A DNA stretch of 64,000 nt from Lachnospiraceae bacterium (GTDB taxonomy: Bacteria > Bacillota > Clostridia > Lachnospirales > Lachnospiraceae): NCBI GenBank assembly GCA_014804615.1, contig JAAUZL010000008.1:190255-254254 (forward strand). The letters are read 5' to 3'. The position numbers and the translations under genes are program-made. Positions 1-9,705 of the stretch are shown piece after piece; positions within the stretch are counted from its first letter, which is position 1, and every line of letters starts with the position of its first letter. The notes under the pieces were generated by a model. It searched no databases, had not been told where the DNA came from, and worked only from the letters and a program-made list of their open reading frames with translations.

Positions 1-410
1 TCCAAATAATGCTCTATTACATATTTAGCTGTATAGGGCATTTCTAACGTCTGTAACTCTGAAATATCAAACCATTTCAATACACCTTCATTGGAAACAA
101 ACTCAGAATTTATACATTCGCATAATTCGGCAAAGAAATAATAGTTTTGCCTGATTTCACCATTTGTTCTTCTTAATGTTACATAACGCATTTCCACATT
201 TTTTAATTCTTTTTCTGTAATTCCGATTTCTTCTTCTAATTCTCGCAGCACACAGGCTTTTGCATTATCTAGCTCATTTTCTTCAAAATGGCCGCCTGCT
301 GAAGCTGTCCATACATTATTTACAACACGACCGCCTTGTCGATAAAGTAATAGTATTTTATTTTCATACCAAATATAAATGGAAGTCATATTTCTTAATT
401 TACCATTCAT
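1..410 (-). CDS. NUDIX hydrolase (3' end outside window)
   Basis: My minus-strand translation from ATG at 410: MNGKLRNMTSIYIWYENKILLLYRQGGRVVNNVWTASAGGHFEENELDNAKACVLRELEEEIGI, containing a Nudix box (GGHFEENE..ACVRELEEEIGI). Not in the ORF track because it runs off the window. Confidence 0.85.
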   Translation of the reverse strand, partial: MNGKLRNMTSIYIWYENKILLLYRQGGRVVNNVWTASAGGHFEENELDNAKACVLRELEEEIGITEKELKNVEMRYVTLRRTNGEIRQNYYFFAELCECINSEFVSNEGVLKWFDISELQTLEMPYTAKYVIEHYL

Positions 411-561
411 AAGAACACCCTTTCAAATTTCGTTCCTCCGGTCGGACTGAAAGTAATCTGTGAAACGTCCATATATAAGCCTCCTGTGATTTTTAACTTT
501 ACAACATTATAACAGACCGGAATTGTAATATCTATCAAATTTGGTACTTATGGTGCAACGC

Positions 562-1926
562 TCAACTGTCCAAAAGAGAAGAATAAAGCTTCCACGCCAT
601 AAATACAGTCACCACAGCCGCCAGCATATCTGCCACCGGCTGTGCGTAGAGAACACCACGCAGTCCTAAAATCCTCGGAAGGAACAAAATAGCAGGCAGA
701 AAACAGATGCCCTGTCTGCAAGCTCCCAGAACACATCCCTCCTTCGCTTTTCCCATCACAAGAAATAAAAAACAATATACCGTGTGAAAACCAAATACCA
801 TGAAAGAAATCCCGTTTGCCCGCAGCGCCATCTGACCGATTCGCACCATCTCCCGGTCATTTTGGGTAAACTGCGATATCAGCGCCTCAGAGAATACGGA
901 CACCGTCAGGCCAAAACCCACGCAGAATATAGTGGACCAGATAACCGCCGTTCGGATTGCTTCCCGCAACCGCTTAAAATTACCAGATCCATAACTGAAT
1001 CCGGCAATCGGCTGGAACCCTTTCAGAAATCCAAACACCGCTAGACTTCCCATTGACATCATTTTTGTGACCGGTCCCATTGCAGCAAGCGCAGAGCCCC
1101 CATATTTTGTCGCCGCCTCGTTGGTCATCGCTATAGAAAAGCTTGTCAAAAGCTGAAACAGTAAGGTGGGAATTCCTATCTTTAAAATCTCGGTCAAAAT
1201 TTCTTTTGTGAACCGGCAATCCTTCCTCCGAAAATGAAATACGCTTTTCCCCTGGAAGATATACCAAAGATACACCAACGTGGAAACTGCCTGTGAAATT
1301 ACCGTGGCGATTGCCGCTCCGGCAACACCCAGATCAAGATAATAAATACAAATCGGATCTAACAGGACATTCAACCCGGCACCTGCCAGCAGTGCACACA
1401 TAGCTATTTTGGCGCCTCCTTCACTGGATACAATATTGTTCATGGTGACATTGAAAACGTTAAACAGGGAACCCACGATATAAATACCTGTATAAGTCAG
1501 CGCGTAGGGCATCACACTGTCAATCGCCCCCAGCCGACTCAAAATCGGCTTTAAAAAAAGAAGCATACAGAGTATGACAGCCGCTCCGCCAGAAACGCTA
1601 CCATACAAGGCAGTGCTGGCTACCTGCTCTGCCGTTTCCTTGTCTCCCCGCCCCAAAAGTCTGGAAAGATACGCTGCCGCCCCATTGCCAAACATCAGTC
1701 CTAAACCCACAACAACTTGTCCCAGCGGATAAGCCACCGTGACCGCGCCCATTTGTTCCGTTCCAAGTCCTCCCACAAAATAGGTGTCCACCAGATTATA
1801 AAGGGCATTGATCAACATACCGATCATCGTCGGAAGCCCCAAGGTCAGAAGCGCTTTCGGTATCGGGGCATTGCCAAGCAGCTCTATTTTGTTATTCTTT
1901 TCCTTCATCTCATTTTCTCCTTTCAA
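562..1926 (-). CDS. MATE family efflux transporter
   Basis: Polytopic 454-aa protein; MATE-like N-terminus (ALLTLGLPTMIGMLINALYNLVDTYFVGGLGTEQMGAV). Start may be the internal Met (MKEKNNK). Confidence 0.9.
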   Translation of the reverse strand: MKGENEMKEKNNKIELLGNAPIPKALLTLGLPTMIGMLINALYNLVDTYFVGGLGTEQMGAVTVAYPLGQVVVGLGLMFGNGAAAYLSRLLGRGDKETAEQVASTALYGSVSGGAAVILCMLLFLKPILSRLGAIDSVMPYALTYTGIYIVGSLFNVFNVTMNNIVSSEGGAKIAMCALLAGAGLNVLLDPICIYYLDLGVAGAAIATVISQAVSTLVYLWYIFQGKSVFHFRRKDCRFTKEILTEILKIGIPTLLFQLLTSFSIAMTNEAATKYGGSALAAMGPVTKMMSMGSLAVFGFLKGFQPIAGFSYGSGNFKRLREAIRTAVIWSTIFCVGFGLTVSVFSEALISQFTQNDREMVRIGQMALRANGISFMVFGFHTVYCFLFLVMGKAKEGCVLGACRQGICFLPAILFLPRILGLRGVLYAQPVADMLAAVVTVFMAWKLYSSLLDS

Positions 1927-1946
1927 GCAAATAATATCTTTTATAT

Positions 1947-2001
1947 TACTATAATTTATAGTAGTTGCGACGCAAAAAATATAGTACTATAATTTATAGT
2001 A
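1947..2001. promoter_or_regulatory. Twin operator in the MATE/padR divergent region
   Basis: Identical 17-bp near-palindrome TACTATAATTTATAGTA at 1947-1963 and 1985-2001, between divergent genes. Confidence 0.7.
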
Positions 2002-2031
2002 TCTGTCAAGAAAGGATTAAAGGAGATTCGT

Positions 2032-2550
2032 ATGGCTACCATTGATTTAATCGTACTGGGAATGTTGAAGCAGAAATCATTAAGCGCTTATGATATGCAG
2101 AAGCTTGTAGAATACCGCAATATATCAAAGTGGGTCAAGATCAGCACCCCCTCTATCTACAAAAAAGTCATTCAGCTGGAAGAAAAGGGCCTCATCAAGA
2201 GCCACACAGAAAAGGAAGGGAACATGCCGGAAAAAGCGGTCTATTCTTTGACCCATCAGGGCGAGCAGGAATTTGAAAAGCTGATGTTTGAAATCTCTGC
2301 AAAATCAGTCAACATATTTCTGGACTTTAATGCCGTCATTGTCAATCTGGACAGCCTGTCCCCCGACAAGCAGAAGAAATGTCTGACAGAAATTGAAAAG
2401 AATGTGAAACAGCTCAAAGCATATCAGGAAAAAAATTGGCTGGAGAAGGAAAACAGGACTGATATTCCCGAAACCGGGAAAGCCGTTTTGCGGCAACAGC
2501 TTATGCTTACCCAGGCTATTGAAGATTGGATTGAGACAATAAAACGTTGA
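2032..2550 (+). CDS. PadR family transcriptional regulator
   Basis: MATIDLIVLGMLKQKSLSAYDMQKLVE...STPSIYKKVIQLEEKGLI: PadR winged-helix pattern with helical C-terminus. Confidence 0.9.
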   Translation: MATIDLIVLGMLKQKSLSAYDMQKLVEYRNISKWVKISTPSIYKKVIQLEEKGLIKSHTEKEGNMPEKAVYSLTHQGEQEFEKLMFEISAKSVNIFLDFNAVIVNLDSLSPDKQKKCLTEIEKNVKQLKAYQEKNWLEKENRTDIPETGKAVLRQQLMLTQAIEDWIETIKR

Positions 2551-2651
2551 AAAAATTAATGGTTTTCCATTAATTTGACAAATACCAATGCCGCACCCGA
2601 CCATGATTTAATCATCAAAATCTATCTCCTTTGATTCATGTTTCATAAAAT

Positions 2652-3449
2652 TTAGAAAAAAGAACGAACATATTCTATTACATTTTCATACTCCCTATCT
2701 ATATCTATCTCTCTCAAATCTTCTAAATAGTTCAAAATGTAACTCTTTTTATCTTCTATAATATTGCGCTGTAGAGATTCCAGTTGTCTCCATGTATCTA
2801 TATCGTCCATATAATTTACTCTTAATATCTTTATTTTTCTACCAATATACACATTGTTCATATATTGATAATAAACACCCTCATCCACCGGTTCAAGAAT
2901 AACTATCTTATTTCCATAAAAAGTTCTACTATGCTCTAAGCACATTTCAAAATGATCCAAATCGCTAAAATGTAATCCATTGTATGTTCCAAAATCCTCA
3001 TAAATCTCTCCCTCTATATACTCTTTCTTTAAATTTACATGCCTCGAAAATAAATCTTGATCTTTTAGGTCATAAGATAGTTTACAATATACTTGGTTAT
3101 TAAGTTCATATCCGTATCGAGCTTTAGATTGTGTTTTCATGACCCTGTCCGCTAAATCATTTATATCAAAAGGATCCGATTCCAAGTCTATTTTAACCAA
3201 TCTACCGCCTATTCCTTTTCCAATAAGCCATTTTTTATATATGCCAATATATCCGTTTATTGCTTGTCTATATAAATAATCCCATATTTCATTCTCATCA
3301 TTCGTCTTTCTTGCAGATTTCATTTCTTTTGCTGAGTATAGAGGTATTACATGAAAGTCCTCATTTTGTTCAGCTTTTTTATTATCAAATCTTTCTTTTT
3401 TTGATTTCCCTCTATTGAAAAGTATCAAACATATAATCTTTTGTAACAT
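2652..3449 (-). CDS. Hypothetical protein, downstream partner of the P-loop NTPase
   Basis: 265-aa intact ORF, same strand and downstream of 3605-7165; no family recognised. Confidence 0.6.
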   Translation of the reverse strand: MLQKIICLILFNRGKSKKERFDNKKAEQNEDFHVIPLYSAKEMKSARKTNDENEIWDYLYRQAINGYIGIYKKWLIGKGIGGRLVKIDLESDPFDINDLADRVMKTQSKARYGYELNNQVYCKLSYDLKDQDLFSRHVNLKKEYIEGEIYEDFGTYNGLHFSDLDHFEMCLEHSRTFYGNKIVILEPVDEGVYYQYMNNVYIGRKIKILRVNYMDDIDTWRQLESLQRNIIEDKKSYILNYLEDLREIDIDREYENVIEYVRSFF

Positions 3450-3604
3450 TTTTCCCTAACCAACGACCCCACATAACTTTAAATTATAATTTATCAAACC
3501 TGATATGCCCTTTGTTTCTGTTAAGTGTACTTGCTTATGTTTTTTCGGTTCAATCTAGGACTAAATACGCAGGAATGAAATAAGTAACACGTCAAAATAA
3601 TTCA

Positions 3605-6600
3605 TCATTCTATAGACTGTGATTTGTTTCTTGCTCTCGTATATTTAGCCTTCAATCCCGGGTTAATTAATTTATCGTGTGTATTATTATATATCTTATC
3701 ATCATCCAACAGCTCGCCATTATCAATAATCCTTTTCACAAAATAGTCTGCCGCTTCAAATGAATCAAATCCCTCAATATGCGCAAAATATTTCCCTGCC
3801 TCATCCTCCGATAATGTATCAAATACATACCGTAACAAATCCATGCTCTGCATTACATATATATATTCAGTTATCTGATCACCCGCTTTTTCATATGCAT
3901 GATCATCGACAAGCTCTTTCAAAAATTCTTTATTCTCTAACATGTACTTTCTCGTGCCATTGAACGTCCCATTAAACATCCTTTTATATGTCTCCCATAA
4001 GATAGATTTTTTATCCTCCTCCATTTCAAATTTGCGCATTCCTCTCGTCCTTGAAGAAACATAACTAGCATACTCACCCATTTCATATAATTTTTTGTTG
4101 ATAGTTGAACTGTAAATTTGAATATTCGCTAAGTTTACAATATTCTTTATTGTGAAATCCTCAACCGTCTCCAAAGAGTTGATATACTGCAAATATTTTC
4201 CCAAAATCTCATCATCTTTATTTAAGTCAATATACAAATCCTTTTCCAATTCATCAATAGAAACTCCAATATGTTTCATAAATTTAATCTTTTCAGTAGC
4301 AGTCTTGATTTGCAAGAGTGTAATTAATTTCGTACTGATTTCATTTTTTCTTGCTTTAGACATTCTCCGATACTGAACTCCTCTATTTATGTTCAGCGCA
4401 TAAAAAAGACGCTCAGCAACCTCTTCTTTCAGCCCTAAAATATATTGGAATATATTATAACTTTCTGTTGAATTTCGGGATTTCTGATTAAAATATTGAG
4501 CTATATAATCCACTTCGCTTTCTGTAACTACACTTTCTTTTAAAATCATTATTGCATTCTCCACATTTGCAATCATCATAATTTCGCGCTGTGTTATTAT
4601 AGGAAAATCTCCGTTAAACAACATCATATACCCTGGTATAAATTCATCTTGTTTTAGTACCTCGGTTCTTAAATTGAGCCATACTGTATTATCATATTCG
4701 TAGAGCCACATTGTATTTTTCTCAATAGCTTGAATAACATTATTATCCCGTAAATCTATTTCATTTACTCGATCTACTGCCATATTACAAACATAATAAA
4801 TCCACTTTCCCATTTCTGCCAGTCTGTTGCACACCTTCGCAGAAAGCCCTCCTATCCATACTATTGAGGCAAGGGATTCTACTGCATTATTACTTAAATT
4901 CTCTACATCTTCTAACAAATCCACATATTTTTCTTTTGACAATACCTTCTTATTCACTTCTGCTACTAACACTTCTATAAATGGATCCGGCACTTCTTTA
5001 ATAGATATGCAATACTCATATATTAAATCATAACACTCTTCGATTCCAAAGTATTCTATCAGTGACAAATAAAATTTAATATAATCATCATTCTTTTTAA
5101 TATCTTCAATTATCTTTTTATGTATCAAAATACATTCATCAAAGCAGTTACCCATCTTAGAATAATTAATTATTTGCATAATTATTTTTATGTTTCCTAT
5201 ATAATCAATTTCTTCCTTAGAAATAAATACGTTCTCTCCCGTAAACATTTCCATAAAGTGTGTTGCCTCTTCTGGATGTGTCTTAATAATTTTCTCTCTA
5301 ATTTGTCTAATAACCTCTTTATCTTCGCTAGCTTCATTAAATATCTCCGCCATTTCCTTCCATACATCATTTTTATTATCAATATTAGTATATCGGACTA
5401 TGGTTTCAATATAATTTAGCGTACTAGAAAGATTAGCTTGATCATACTGAAATCCACGCAATATGTCTAATGCTTTTTGTCTAAATGTGTTAACTGCAAG
5501 ACAATATATTTTCTCAAATTCAATAATAAATCTGGGGAATGCCATATTTAACTGATTCACCTTATTTAATCCGTCAATGATCACACTACTATCTGTATTT
5601 CCCAAATGTTTCTTATAATCTTCGATATTTTTCGGTCTTTCATTGTATACTATACTATTAAATACAATCATTTCGCTAATATCATAGAGTTTACTCTCCT
5701 TAGGATAATTATAAAAATAAGTCCGGTAATTCGCATCTATAAGTTTTAGCTCAACAAGTTCTAGTAATGTCTTCTTAAATCCTTCTGATAAATTACCCAT
5801 TTCTACGTTCCAATTATTTATATCAGAATCCAATGTCCCCTCTATATAAGCCTCAATTATTTTTTCAAAATCCCTGTCCGCGACTTGGTAAAAATCCTCC
5901 TCATACTCCGTTATCAGATAAGTTGCCACGGCACACTTTTCAAATGTAATACCCCTTCCTCTAAATTTTTCATCAAGACTTTGATACAAAACTATTGACA
6001 TATTTAATCTGTTTTTAATCTCTCTGATTCCAAGTTTTTCTCCTCTAATAAGCCATTGCATCCCTACAATCTTATCTATTGAAGCTTCATCCAAGGATTG
6101 TATTAATCCCAAATCAAATAACTCTTCTCGTAATTCAAAAAGTAATCCCTCTAAAATTGCATCATAATTATCAATATTAATTTTTCTCAAATTAATAATA
6201 TAATCAAAAAATTTATCATAGAGTTTTTCTACATAATATGCTTCATCTAAACTATGCTCTTTCAGTTGAGACTCAGGTTTTATATTTACTACAAAAGTAA
6301 CTCTATTATTGTGAAATCTACTCCTAATATTTTGGTCTGTTAAATAATATTTTCTAATCTCTTTCAAAAAATTTTTCACTGCTATACTATTGCTTGTCCT
6401 ATCTAAATCCTCAATTACAAATATATAATGTCTGAAAAATTTTTTATATAAAACTTCCTGATTATAATAGTCTATCAAAACATTTTCATCAATCTCCCGT
6501 TTTCCCTCTGACCTTGCCGATGAAAAAATAAAATCAGCTCTAAACACAACAATAACAACACATACAATGCCCACAGCATATGAAAGATACATAATTATTT

Positions 6601-7165
6601 GAAGATCATTTGAGCTCATTTGCATAATTTGTTCAATTGTATTACCTAATCGTCTAATCCCTTCACCCAAGAATATTGCAACAATAGCTATTGCCAATAT
6701 AATATTTTTAATCCAACTATCACTCTGTATAGAGAACAATCCATAATTTTTGCTTAATCGTTTACTAATATAACTTCCTTTTAAAGGACTTAATTGGTTA
6801 ATTACATGAAAAAGGAATGTCTTATGCAGCTCACATACTGCATTTCCTCCTTCATTCAGTTTTTCCAATACTTCCCACATATTGATAACATATACGGACT
6901 TAGGTCTAAAATGAAATATCCCTTTCTGTATGCGCCTTTTATACATTGCTAACAAGCTAGACTTCCCCGAACCAAAATCCGAAGTTACAGCAATCATTTT
7001 AGCGCCATCATTAATAGCCGCCTCTAGTTTATCGACATAAACTTTTACTCCAACCCAGTCATTTGATTCGTCTTCAAGCGGTTGATTTAAAATTACTTGC
7101 CTATGATTTTGACAATTCATGTCAATAATTTTCTTTTGTATTCTTAATAATTTTTTCCTCAACAT
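3605..7165 (-). CDS. Large membrane-associated P-loop NTPase (YobI/KAP-like)
   Basis: 1186 aa; Walker A TSDFGSGKSS; Walker B-like FVIEDLDR; two hydrophobic segments between them; long helical C-terminus. Confidence 0.75.
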   Translation of the reverse strand: MLRKKLLRIQKKIIDMNCQNHRQVILNQPLEDESNDWVGVKVYVDKLEAAINDGAKMIAVTSDFGSGKSSLLAMYKRRIQKGIFHFRPKSVYVINMWEVLEKLNEGGNAVCELHKTFLFHVINQLSPLKGSYISKRLSKNYGLFSIQSDSWIKNIILAIAIVAIFLGEGIRRLGNTIEQIMQMSSNDLQIIMYLSYAVGIVCVVIVVFRADFIFSSARSEGKREIDENVLIDYYNQEVLYKKFFRHYIFVIEDLDRTSNSIAVKNFLKEIRKYYLTDQNIRSRFHNNRVTFVVNIKPESQLKEHSLDEAYYVEKLYDKFFDYIINLRKINIDNYDAILEGLLFELREELFDLGLIQSLDEASIDKIVGMQWLIRGEKLGIREIKNRLNMSIVLYQSLDEKFRGRGITFEKCAVATYLITEYEEDFYQVADRDFEKIIEAYIEGTLDSDINNWNVEMGNLSEGFKKTLLELVELKLIDANYRTYFYNYPKESKLYDISEMIVFNSIVYNERPKNIEDYKKHLGNTDSSVIIDGLNKVNQLNMAFPRFIIEFEKIYCLAVNTFRQKALDILRGFQYDQANLSSTLNYIETIVRYTNIDNKNDVWKEMAEIFNEASEDKEVIRQIREKIIKTHPEEATHFMEMFTGENVFISKEEIDYIGNIKIIMQIINYSKMGNCFDECILIHKKIIEDIKKNDDYIKFYLSLIEYFGIEECYDLIYEYCISIKEVPDPFIEVLVAEVNKKVLSKEKYVDLLEDVENLSNNAVESLASIVWIGGLSAKVCNRLAEMGKWIYYVCNMAVDRVNEIDLRDNNVIQAIEKNTMWLYEYDNTVWLNLRTEVLKQDEFIPGYMMLFNGDFPIITQREIMMIANVENAIMILKESVVTESEVDYIAQYFNQKSRNSTESYNIFQYILGLKEEVAERLFYALNINRGVQYRRMSKARKNEISTKLITLLQIKTATEKIKFMKHIGVSIDELEKDLYIDLNKDDEILGKYLQYINSLETVEDFTIKNIVNLANIQIYSSTINKKLYEMGEYASYVSSRTRGMRKFEMEEDKKSILWETYKRMFNGTFNGTRKYMLENKEFLKELVDDHAYEKAGDQITEYIYVMQSMDLLRYVFDTLSEDEAGKYFAHIEGFDSFEAADYFVKRIIDNGELLDDDKIYNNTHDKLINPGLKAKYTRARNKSQSIE

Positions 7166-7795
7166 AATTTAATCCTCAAAATACTAATCAAGCTTATATA
7201 TATTGTAATTTTGTATATATTCTTCTAATTATTTAATCGTGACAAATAATATTGTATTTCAAAAATAACATTTTAATTTACTTTTAAAGAGATTCTCGAA
7301 AAAAATGTAGGGCAACACTTGCTTCTCTATTTATGCAGATTAAATCAATCCCTATATTCTAGAAACCTAAATAATACTCCCTTGGTTGTTGTAATAGAAC
7401 AGTTGTCTCAATCTATTTCTTGGTAAACTTTAAGTTAATTCAAAAAAGCAATAAACATAAGCCATGATATTTGTCTCCCAATTCAGCATTCATCACATAA
7501 TTCGAGATAATTTATGATCAACCCGATATGAAAGAACCTCAAAAACACCTACGCACATGCATTTTCGAGGTTCTTTCTGTTATTCAAACTCAAAATTTTA
7601 CTGTTAATAACAATATTGGCATAAATTTCGTACAAATAGACACCCTTTTTTCAAGTATATCATTTATTTGAATATGCCGATTTTGCCATCACACGCACTC
7701 TTTTCCTAGTATTAATCTATTTCTAACTCTCTATTTTCTCTTTATCAAATACTCAAACTTTGTCATTTACATGTAAGCATCTACAAATATATAAG

Positions 7796-8734
7796 CTAGC
7801 TAGCTCTAATTTCCAACCCCTTTTTTATAATTAATCCCAAATAAGAGGTATTTCTAAGTATTCGACCTTCATCCCACTTACTTAATTCTTTAATAGCACA
7901 AAATGCAGTTCTTATCTGAGCTCTAATTATATTTCCCGGCAATACGTTCTCTAACCAGTCTGCATTTTCTTTATCCGCATAGATTGATATCTGATGATCT
8001 ATTAATATTTCACCATCCTTTCCCAATATATATACATCAACAGAAAGTGTATCCCCTAATTCTAAACCCAATGTTTTAACAATATCATTTTTCAAGGAAT
8101 TTCCACTAAGTCCTGAAACCACTTTCATTTCAAGTTCAATTTCTATGCCCTGATATTTTACCGGGCGTAATAAAAACTTTCGAATTGTATCTTCATAATC
8201 TTCGCTGTTATCCGGCAACATCTTTGTGGTATCAATAGATATTTTTTCTAATCTTGAAAGTGCATCCATCACATCTTTAACAATTTTTTTACCCAAATCA
8301 TCTGGAGATGTAAAAAAACTGACCGTGTGCTGCTTTTTTAGATTCTTTTTAAATTCTGCTAGTTTCTCAGCTTTTTCTCCTATATCCACAAATTTAACTG
8401 GTATTAGATGTTCTTCGCTCATTATATATATCAATGTTGGAATTTTATTTTTTATGGCCTCATTATATTCCATTTGTGAAAATGACAGGCCACTCTCATC
8501 GTCTATTGAACCGTAACGCATTCCAATAATGCCTATGAAAAGCTTACTCTCTCTTACCTGAGACAAACATACTGTAAGAGAATCTTGAGGATTGGAACCA
8601 AAATATTCCATTCCTTTTATTATCTGTTCAAGCCGTATTAAATTTCTTTGTACCTCTTCACGGTAAGGAATTAAATCTTCATATGTAGAAGAAATAAAGA
8701 TTGGTATATGTTGCTTAATTTCTGTACTCGCCAT
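7796..8734 (-). CDS. DUF4062 domain protein
   Basis: IPIFISSTYEDLIPYREEVQRNLIRLEQIIKGMEYFGS..PQDSLTVCLSQVRESKLFIGIIGMRYGSID is the DUF4062 signature. Confidence 0.85.
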   Translation of the reverse strand: MASTEIKQHIPIFISSTYEDLIPYREEVQRNLIRLEQIIKGMEYFGSNPQDSLTVCLSQVRESKLFIGIIGMRYGSIDDESGLSFSQMEYNEAIKNKIPTLIYIMSEEHLIPVKFVDIGEKAEKLAEFKKNLKKQHTVSFFTSPDDLGKKIVKDVMDALSRLEKISIDTTKMLPDNSEDYEDTIRKFLLRPVKYQGIEIELEMKVVSGLSGNSLKNDIVKTLGLELGDTLSVDVYILGKDGEILIDHQISIYADKENADWLENVLPGNIIRAQIRTAFCAIKELSKWDEGRILRNTSYLGLIIKKGLEIRAS

Positions 8735-9361
8735 AATATTTTCCTTTCATATATTACATTTTTATCCTTACAAATTAACACTATTTCTATACTTTCCTGC
8801 CGTATCTATATTAAATACAAACATTCAATTAATTTATAACGCCGATGCCTATATATCATACAACAATGCAATTAACTTATCACAATTTTCATTCAAAAAA
8901 TAACATCCAATATTCTTGAAACACTAATGCAACCCTTATTCACTTTCGCAATACCACTTGTCTCCAAAAGCATCACTACTCTCTTTTCCTTAGAATCAAA
9001 TTGTCCAAAGCGATTTGTTGTTTTCAACAGAAACTACATATCTTGCTCTAATCATCGACTTACTTTTGAGCCACCTATTCTTGTAATGTCAGCATAAAAT
9101 CTCTATTTTCGACATCACACTTTCAATCAATCGTCATCTATTGACAAAATATTATCACAACCACACTATGTAGTCAACAAGGGTTGATACCAAAATCTAT
9201 CCCATACCACTTTTAAATTATGTCTTATAACTCATTCCCCTAAAAGCCACACGGTTTTATCATAGTTTAGATGGCCTTGTGAATATAGAAAAAACATTGC
9301 ATATAAATACGGCAAATAAAAAAATGCAAACAAGCAACTATTTCAACAAAAATAAAAAAGT

Positions 9362-9425
9362 CAACCCAACAGATCTCTCTGTTGGGCTTGTAACCATGAT
9401 AATATATATTTACAGATCAAGGATC
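9362..9425 (-). terminator. Hairpin terminator of the 9463-11829 operon with extended conserved flank
   Basis: CCCAACAGATCTCTCTGTTGGG hairpin followed by CATGATAATATATATTTA; a related copy lies at 52014-52070. Confidence 0.6.
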
Positions 9426-9462
9426 GGAATTATACCATTAGTATCTGTATTATAAAGGCGAT

Positions 9463-9678
9463 TTATTTCTTGAGCATTCGATACACTATAAATATAATGA
9501 TTGGAATCGCTATAAACCAGAAGTTCATAATAAGATATGCAATCACAGCTCCTCCAAACAAACTAATTATAAACTCTTTTATCAATCCTCTTCCCAAATC
9601 AAAATAAAACACACTAAAGAGTTTATGATATGCAATCCATACAAAAATTGCACATATAATGGTAAGTATTTCAAACAT
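9463..9678 (-). CDS. Small membrane protein
   Basis: 71-aa hydrophobic ORF directly downstream of the 707-aa gene. Confidence 0.6.
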   Translation of the reverse strand: MFEILTIICAIFVWIAYHKLFSVFYFDLGRGLIKEFIISLFGGAVIAYLIMNFWFIAIPIIIFIVYRMLKK

Positions 9679-9705
9679 ATTATTTTCTCCTATAGTATTT
9701 GCTTT

